Assembly: GCA_036023115.1 (NCBI GenBank)
Contig: JAYKKT010000089.1
Location: 16,734,501 to 16,798,500 of the forward strand
Length of the DNA stretch: 64,000 nucleotides
Origin: Brasenia schreberi
Lineage: Eukaryota; Streptophyta; Magnoliopsida; Nymphaeales; Cabombaceae
Reading direction: 5' to 3'
Made by a program: the position numbers and the translations under genes. Under the pieces are notes generated by a model. That model did not search any database and had not been told where the DNA came from. It saw only the letters and a list, made by a program, of their open reading frames with translations. Shown piece by piece: positions 57,119 through 64,000 of this stretch. Position 1 is the stretch's first letter. Each line of letters opens with the position of its first letter.

Positions 57119-59741
57119 ACATGGTGACCGAATCATGACATTGAAATTAGTGTTAGGAGCAGAGGTTTTGAATATAGTTTGTACTTACGCACCCCAAGTA
57201 GGACTAGAAGATAGTATAAAGACAATTTTTTGGGAAGAGTTAGATAAGGTGATTCAAAAGATTCCACAAAGGAAGATGATTTTTTTAGGAGGAGACTTAA
57301 ATGAACATGTCGATAAAGAGGCATTAGGATATCAAGGGATTCATGGAAACTTTAGTTTTGGGGATATAAATGAGGAATATAGGGAGATTTTAAATTTTGT
57401 TATGGCATTTGATTTCTTTATAGTCAATGCAATCTTCAAAAAATGAGATGAACATTTAATTACTTATAAGAGTGGCTTATGACAAACACAAATTTTTACT
57501 TTATTTGTAGAAAAAAAGATAGAGCGTGTTGTAAAGATTGCAAGGTAATTCCAGGAGAAAGCTTAACCACCCAACATCGACTTTTAGTTATGGATTTACA
57601 AATAATAAAAAAATGGACAAAGAAGAAAAGAGTGCATCGAGCTATTCAGACTAAATGGTGGAACCTCAAAAGCGAGAAAGAAGATATATTTAAACAGAAA
57701 GTCCTTCAAGGAGATGTTTGGAATTATGTTGGTACACCCTGTGATATGTGGAACAATATGGCTATACATATTAGGAAAGTGGTGAAATATGTGTTAGGTG
57801 TATCTAAGGGAGGTATACCGGCACAAAAAAAAGCTTGGTAGTGGAGTGAAGTAGTGCAAAATAAAATCAAGGCAAAGAGGGCATGTCATAAATTACATTA
57901 TACTAAGAAAACTAGTAAAACTTTAGAGGCTTATAAGAAAATAAAGAAGGAAGCGAAAAAGGCCGTGAGTAAAGTAAAAGCTAAAATTTGAGAGGATTTA
58001 TATAAAAAATTCAACTCAAAAGAGAGTGAAAGAGATATGTTTAGGATAGCTAGGGCTAGAGATAAGAAAACTAAAGATTTTAATTATGCTAGATGCATCA
58101 AAGACGAGGATGAAAAAATTCTAGTGGCAAATGATGATATAAGAAATAGATGGAAAAACTATTTTTATAAGCTTTTTAATAAAAATAAAGATGTTAGTAT
58201 TATCTTAAGAGAGTTAGTCAAATAAGAGAAGTATATAAACCACAATTTCTACCGACGTATTCAAAAGAATGAGGTCAAAGAGGCTCTTAAACATATGAAG
58301 GGTGGTAAATCGGTAGGACCAGATAATATTCTCATAGAAGTTTGAAAAATACTAGGAGAAATAAGAATCACTTGGCTCACAAGACTATTTAATGAAATAT
58401 TGAAAAACCAAAAGATGCTCGAGGAATTAAGAGGAAGTACACTTATACCCATATATAAGAACAAGGGAGACATTCAAAATTCTGTGAATTATCGAGGTAT
58501 CAAGTTAATGAGCCATACTATGAAGTTGTGGAAAAGAATTATCGAACGTAGGTTAAGACAAGTATCAAGTATAACAGAGAACCAATTTGGATTCATGCCA
58601 TTTAGATCTACTGTTGAAGCGATTCACCTTTTGAGACGTCTTATTGAACATTTTAGAGCAAAAAAGAAATACCTTCACATGATATTTTATTGATCTAGAA
58701 AAAGCTTATGATAGGATACTGAGGAAGGTTATTTTGAGAACTTTGGAAAAAAGAGGTATCTCATTGACATACATTAACCTTATAAGAGACATGTACGATA
58801 ATGCAAAAACATGTGTGAGGACTCATAAAGAAATAATAGACTTCTTTGAAGTTAATATTGGGTTATATCAAGGATCAACTTTAAGTTCATACTTATTTAT
58901 AATGGTGATTGATGAGTTAACAAAATATATTTTTAAGATGACATTGTGTTAGTGGAGGAGTTTAAGGAAAAAGTGAATAGAAAATTGGAACTACGGAGAT
59001 AAACATTAGAAAGCAAAGGTCTCCGACTTAGTAGAACAAAGACAGAATATATGGAATGTAAGTTTGATTATTTAGTTACTTCAGAGGACATAGAAATTAA
59101 AATTGGCACACATTGCATCCCCCAAAAGGAAAGTTTTAAATACCTAGGGTCAATTTTTCGAAGTGATGAAAGAATTGATGGAGATGTTATGCATATGATT
59201 AATGCTGGTTGGTTAAAATGGAGATGAGCATCAAGTATTCTTTGTGATAAGAAGATACAATTAAAGATAAAAGGTAAATATTATAGAGCAGCAATTAGGC
59301 CTGCTATGTTTTATGGTTCTGAGTGTTGGGCAGTTAATCATCAACATGTACAAAAGATGTCTGTGATAGAAATGAAGATGTTGAGATGGATGAGTGGTCA
59401 TACAAGAAAAGACCGTATATATAATGAGGTTATTAGAAACAAATTAGGAGTGGTACTAATAGAGGATAAAATGAGAGAATATTGTTTAAGATGGTTTGGA
59501 CATATAGAAAGAAGATCAAAAGAAGAACATCTAAGAAGGTATGAAAAACTAAATTTGGAAAGTATTAAAAGAGCTAGAGGACGATCACAAAAGTGTTGAA
59601 AAGAAACAATAAAGAATGATCTAGCTTATCGTGAGTTAATTGCTAACATGGCATACAATAGGGATCTGTGGAAACAAAGACTGCATGTAGCCGACCCCGT
59701 CTAGTATGGGAAAAGGCTTAGTTGTTGTTGTTGTTGTTGTA
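57119..59741 (+). mobile_element. RTE-type LINE, plus copy (5'-truncated, dead)
   Basis: Starts at ATGGTGACCGAATCATGAC, internal to the endonuclease domain of the minus copy, so about 0.36 kb of its 5' end is missing. It ends in CTTAG(TTG)n at 59,741. The endonuclease remnant (57,135-57,446) has IVCTYAPQVGLEDSI and LGGDLNEHVDKEALG. RT pieces follow at 58,037-58,225, 58,400-58,693 (YRGIKLMSHTMKLWKRI, NQFGFMPFRSTVEAI) and 58,734-58,952 (GLYQGSTLSSYLFIMVIDEL). The C-terminal part is at 59,306-59,599. Many frameshifts and stops, and a deletion removes the catalytic Asp motif near 58,935. Confidence 0.9.
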
Positions 59742-60109
59742 CCAAAATAGACAAAAAGATAAAATTGATTGTATATCCCTTAACTATAAAGAGAATTAGA
59801 AAAATAGACATATATAATGTTTTACGATAATATCCTTAGACTAGTTCTAAAATTAATGAAATTGTCTAAATTTTATTTATTTCTAAAATGGTACTTGCAT
59901 TTTATTTGATATTACAGATAGATGCCTAAAAAATATTTACAAATTAGTACCTAGTATTTATTGTATTATAATTTAGTGTCGGGCTAGTTTTCATTATTCA
60001 TTTAATAGAATTTATCTTAATTCTTTTTATTTGTTGCTTGGTCATTGTTTTCCATTTGAAATGCTAAGACTCTCTTATTGTTATTTTTATCAAATATTTA
60101 AAAGTGACT
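59742..60109. other. AT-rich spacer upstream of the copia gag remnant
   Basis: No ORF or domain seen. It may be the LTR or leader of the copia element whose gag follows, but I found no LTR ends or primer-binding site. Confidence 0.35.
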
Positions 60110-60743
60110 ACCAGAAACTGTGTTTCTGAATTGACAAAGATAAAAAGACTAAATGGCCTAAACTTGGTAACACGGAAAGAAGAATTTCGTTGGCCTTACT
60201 AGAGAGCATTGATTATGTGCTTAGAGAAATAATTTTACCCCTTACACCAAATGCAATAGATGAAGAAAAAGAAAATATAGAACTTTCATAAAGGATGACA
60301 CAATAGTTAAGACTATTATGTTTATGTACATGGAGGATGACCTGATTAAGGTCTTTGAGAAATTCAAAATCGCTAAAGATTGTTTTGACTCTATAATAGC
60401 TAAATTTCATGTTCAACTACTCCTTTAAAAATATAATTCTCATAAAATAAAATAAAGAGACAATGTATATGATGCAAACCAAATATTGGTTATGGCTAAA
60501 GACTTACTTATAGTAAAATCAATCATGTTAGAAGCCATACATATATCCACTATCTTGAATAATCTTCTTCCTTCCTGGAACATGATGTCCACAACCCTAG
60601 GACATGGGTCTGACGTTACCCTTTCTAAACTCTCTTTAAAACTATCAATTGAATAAAAATATATTAACAAAGGTAAATTTGAAAATTGCTAGTTGCTCAA
60701 GATAATTTACAGACAAGATCTAAGAACAACCAAAATAACAAAA
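60110..60743 (+). pseudogene. Ty1/copia gag remnant, first part
   Basis: Translations in several frames follow the UBN2-type copia gag: GNTERRISLALLESIDYVLR and LPLTPNAIDEEKENIELS, then pieces such as DDLI-VFEKFKIAKDCFDSII, SLPSWNMMST and SKLSLKLSIE, and finally ARSKNNQNN before the minus-strand LINE. Stops and frameshifts are frequent. Gag continues at 63,717 on the far side of the LINE, so this is the host of that insertion. Confidence 0.75.
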
Positions 60744-63716
60744 CAATAACAACAACTAAGCCTTTTCTCATACTAGACGGGGTCGGCTACATGGATTCTT
60801 TGTTTCCACAGATCCCTATCGTGTGCCATGTTAGCACTTAACTCACAATAAGCTAGATCATTCTTTATTGTTTCTTTCCAACACTTTTGTGGTCGTCCTC
60901 AACCTCTTTTAATACTTTCTAAATTTAGTTTTTCATACATTCTTACATGTTCTTCTTTTGATCTTCTTTCTATATGTCTAAACCATCTTAAACGATATTA
61001 TCTCATTTTATCCTCTACTAGTGTCACTCCTAATTTATTTCTAGTAACCTCATTATGTATACGATCTTTTCTTGTATGACCACTCATCCATCTCAACATC
61101 TTCATTTCTGTCACAGACATCTTTTGTATATGTTGATGATTAACTGCCCAACACTCAGAACCATAAAACATGGCAAGCCTAATTGTTGCTCTATAATATT
61201 TACCTTTTACCTTTAATGGTATCTTGTTATCACAAAGAATACCTGATGCTCCTCTCCATTTTAACCAACCAACATTAATTCTATGCATAACATCTCCATC
61301 AATTCTTTATTACTTTGAAAATTTGACCCTAGGTATTTAAAACTTTTCTTTTGGGGGATGCAATGTGTGCCAATTTTAATTTCTATGTCCTCTGAAGTAA
61401 CTAAATGATCAAACTTACATTCCATATATTTTTTCTTTGTTCTACTAAGTCGGAGACCTTTGCTTTCTAATGTTTCTCTCCATAGTTCCAATTTTCTATT
61501 CACTTTTTCCTTAAACTCCTCCACTAACACAATGTCATCTGCAAATAACATACACAAGGTACTTCATCTTGAATATATTTTGTTAACTCATCAATCACCA
61601 TTATAAATAAGTATGGACTTAAAGTTGATCCTTGATATAACCCAATATTAACTTCAAAGAAGTCTATCATTTCTTTATGAGTTCTCACACATGTTTTTGC
61701 ATTATCGTACATGTCTCTTATAAGGTTAATGTATGTCAATGAGATACCTCTTTTTTCCAAAGTTCTCCAAAGAACCTTCCTCGGTATCCTATTATAAGCT
61801 TTTTCTAGATCAATAAAATATCATGTGAAGGTATTTCTTTTTTGCTCTAAAATGTCTCATAAGACGTCTCCAAAGGTAAATTACTTCAACAGTAGATTTG
61901 CCTAACATGAATCCAAGTTGGTTCTCTGTTCTACTTGATACTTATCTTAACCTACATTCGATAATTCTTTTCCACAATGTCATAGTATGGCTCATTAACT
62001 TGATACCTCGATAATTCGCAGAATTCTGAAAGTCTCTCTTGTTCTTATATATGGGTATAAGTGTACTTGTTCTCTATTCCTTGGGCATCTTTTGGTTTCT
62101 CCATATTTCATTAAATAGTCTTGCTAGCCAAGTGATTCCTATTTCTCCTAGTATTTTCCAAACTTCTATAGGAATATTGTTTGGTCCTACCGATTTACCA
62201 CTCTTCATATGTTTAAGAGCCTCTTTGACTTCATTCTTTTGAATACGTTGGTAGAAATTGTGGTTTATAAACTTTTCTGATTTGACTAACTCTCATAAAC
62301 TAATACTAACATCTTTATTTTCATTAAAAAGCTTATAAAAATAAATTTTCTATCTATTTTTATATCATCATTTGCCACTAGAATTTTTTCATCCTCGTCC
62401 TTGATGCATCTAACATAATTAAGATCTTTAGTTTTCTTATCTATAGCCCTAGTTATCCTAAAAATATCTCTTTCACTCTCTTTAGAGTTGAGTTTTTTAT
62501 ATAAATCATCTCAAATTTTAGTTTTTGCTTTACTCACGGCCATTTTCGTTTTTTGCTTTCTTATAAGCCTCTAAAGTTTTACTAATTTTCTTAGTATAAT
62601 GTAATTTGTAACATGCCTTCTTTGCTTTGATTTTATTTTGCACTACTTCACTCCATCACCAAGCTTCTTTTTGTGCTGGTACACCTCCCTTAGATATACC
62701 TAACACATCTTTCGCCACTTTCCTAATATGTATAGCCATATTATTCTACATATTATAGGGTATACCAACATAATTCCAAACATCTCCTTGGAGGACTTTC
62801 TGTTTAAATATATCTTCTTTCTCGCTTTTGAGGTTCCACCATTTAGTCCGAATAGCTCGATGCACTGTTTCCCATTTTTTTATTTGTAAATCCATAATTA
62901 AAAGTAGATGTTGGGTGGTTAAGCTTTCTCCTAGAATTACCTTGCAATCTTTACAATACGCTCTGTCTTTTTTTCTATAAATAAAGTAATCAAATTGTGT
63001 TTGTGATAAACCATTCTTATAAGTAATTAAATGTTCATCTTGTTTTTTGAAGATTGTATTGACTATAAAGAGATCAAATGCCATAGCAAAATTTAAAATC
63101 TCTCTACCTTCTTCATTTATATCCCCAAACCAAAGTTTCCATGAATACCTTGATATTTTAATGCCTCTTTACCAACATGTCCATTTAAGTCTCCTCCTAC
63201 ACAAATCATCTCCCTTTGTGAAATCTTTTGAATCACCTTATCTAACTCTTCCCAAAAATCTATCTTTATACTATCTTCTAGTCCTACTTGGGGTGCGTAA
63301 GCACAAACTATATTCAAAATCTCTGCTCCTAACACTAATTTGAACGTCATGATTCGGTCACCATATCGTAGTATATCTATTACACTATCCTTTGAATCTT
63401 TATTTATGATAATACCAACTCCGTTTCGAGCCTTTTCTTTACCTGAGTACCATAATCTAAAACATGTATCCTCTATCTCCTTTGCTTTTTCTCCAAACCA
63501 TTTTGTCTCTTGTAAACATAGAATATGAGTCTTTCTCTGAATCATAGTATCTACCACCTCCATTAGTTTACCGGATAATGTTCTGATATTCCAAGAATCA
63601 ATACGAATCTTATTATCTATGACTAACTTCCTTACCCCCCGCATCCATCCATATTCAAAATGTGGAGATCCTCTCTAAAAATTATTCACTACATTCGAGC
63701 GACAATGTAGCGGGAC
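60744..63716 (-). mobile_element. RTE-type LINE, minus copy (near full length, 2,973 bp)
   Basis: Lies in the reverse direction, tail to tail with the plus copy. TAACAAAA occurs on both sides (60,736-60,743 and 63,717-63,724), an 8-bp target duplication. The 3' end on the minus strand is CCCCGTCTAGTATGAG, AAAAGGCTTAG, TTGTTGTTATTG. The endonuclease (63,644-63,117) is open for 175 codons and shows RIDSWNIRTLSGK, LCLQETKWFGEKAKE and GGDLNGHVGKEAL. RT motifs include GLYQGSTLSPYLFIMV (about 61,640) and MLFADDIVLVEEFKEKV (about 61,540), in different frames because one base of a TGGTG is missing just before the motif. The C-terminal AVNHQHIQKM lies at 61,130. It is frameshifted in several places, so not active. 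Confidence 0.92.
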
Positions 63717-64000
63717 TAACAAAAAAATCAAATAAAAAGTTTGACAAATATAACAAGAAGGGCGATCAATTTCTAAGAAATCACATAAACCTGCTTATTC
63801 AATCAAGTGCTTCAATTGTGGTAAGATGAAACACTATAAAAGAGACTCCGTAACAAAAGGAACAATAGCAAAAACACCCAATATCATGACTCGATAGAGA
63901 AGTAAGACATAACCTATGCCATTTCTAAGTGTTTGTGCTTGGACCACTTATGATTGGTTGGTGGATCAATTCTAGAGCAATCTGGTACATCTCGAAGAGC
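63717..64000 (+). pseudogene. Ty1/copia gag zinc knuckle and protease start (continues right of window)
   Basis: The plus strand reads KCFNCGKMKHYKRDS, a CCHC zinc knuckle in which the last Cys is Ser (63,809-63,853), then about 100 bases on WLVD, a few disturbed bases, and AIWYISKS. The WLVD-SGA pattern marks the copia aspartic protease; here the Gly codon has become Arg and the frame shifts. It continues the gag remnant at 60,110-60,743, split by the LINE. Confidence 0.75.

Noticed and set aside
1..64000. tRNA or rRNA genes
   Set aside because: I scanned for conserved T-arm and box motifs and for rRNA blocks and recognised none. A covariance search would be decisive.

Overview
The window reads as nuclear DNA of a flowering plant. 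It holds one multi-exon host gene, a class 3 lipase, and is otherwise dominated by transposable elements (Ty3/gypsy, Ty1/copia, RTE LINE, a MITE). I could not place the species. I saw no bacterial-type operons, CRISPR arrays, rRNA or tRNA genes.

Positions 1-35,865 are a nest of related Ty3/gypsy retrotransposons. They have unusually long LTRs (about 3.1-3.6 kb), Tat-like features (two RNase H domains) and a primer-binding site beginning TGGCACGCCC. I label the copies A to H. Element A (minus strand, 11,240-23,094) still shows gag, protease, G-patch-like segment, RT, two RNase H domains and integrase, all broken by stops and frameshifts. LTR B sits inside A's 3' LTR, solo LTR D (plus) sits inside B, and element C (minus, leaving the window on the left) sits inside B's LTR. 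E is an RNase H scrap. Element F (plus, 23,757-30,644) entered E and later lost its protease-to-RT segment and its integrase. Element G (plus, 30,645-35,865) abuts F and lacks RT onward. Element C carries an intact 468-codon ORF with a G-patch-like end and no recognisable gag, and its LTR holds an array of nine short GC-rich hairpins.

Positions 35,866-42,000 hold old, mostly unidentified sequence with a degraded plant-mobile-domain (PMD) gene relic on the minus strand. Solo LTR H (38,161-41,260) interrupts the region and is flanked by a nearly perfect 5-bp target duplication.

Positions 42,638-55,433 (minus strand) carry the host gene. Seven exons can be joined with GT-AG introns into a 633-residue protein with a Lipase3_N region and a Lipase_3 domain (GHSLGGG). 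Its 6-kb intron 5 has collected a deleted copia element with a perfect 5-bp target duplication, a MITE-like element, a LINE fragment and a diverged tandem duplication.

Positions 57,119-64,000 contain two RTE-type LINE copies, tail to tail. The minus copy is near full length with an 8-bp target duplication and split a Ty1/copia gag gene, whose zinc knuckle and protease start reappear at the right edge.

The elements do not form a pathway. The interest lies in the insertion order, the decay, the structured LTR repeats and the gag-less C-type element. I found no convincing previously undescribed functional system; the closest candidate is element C.
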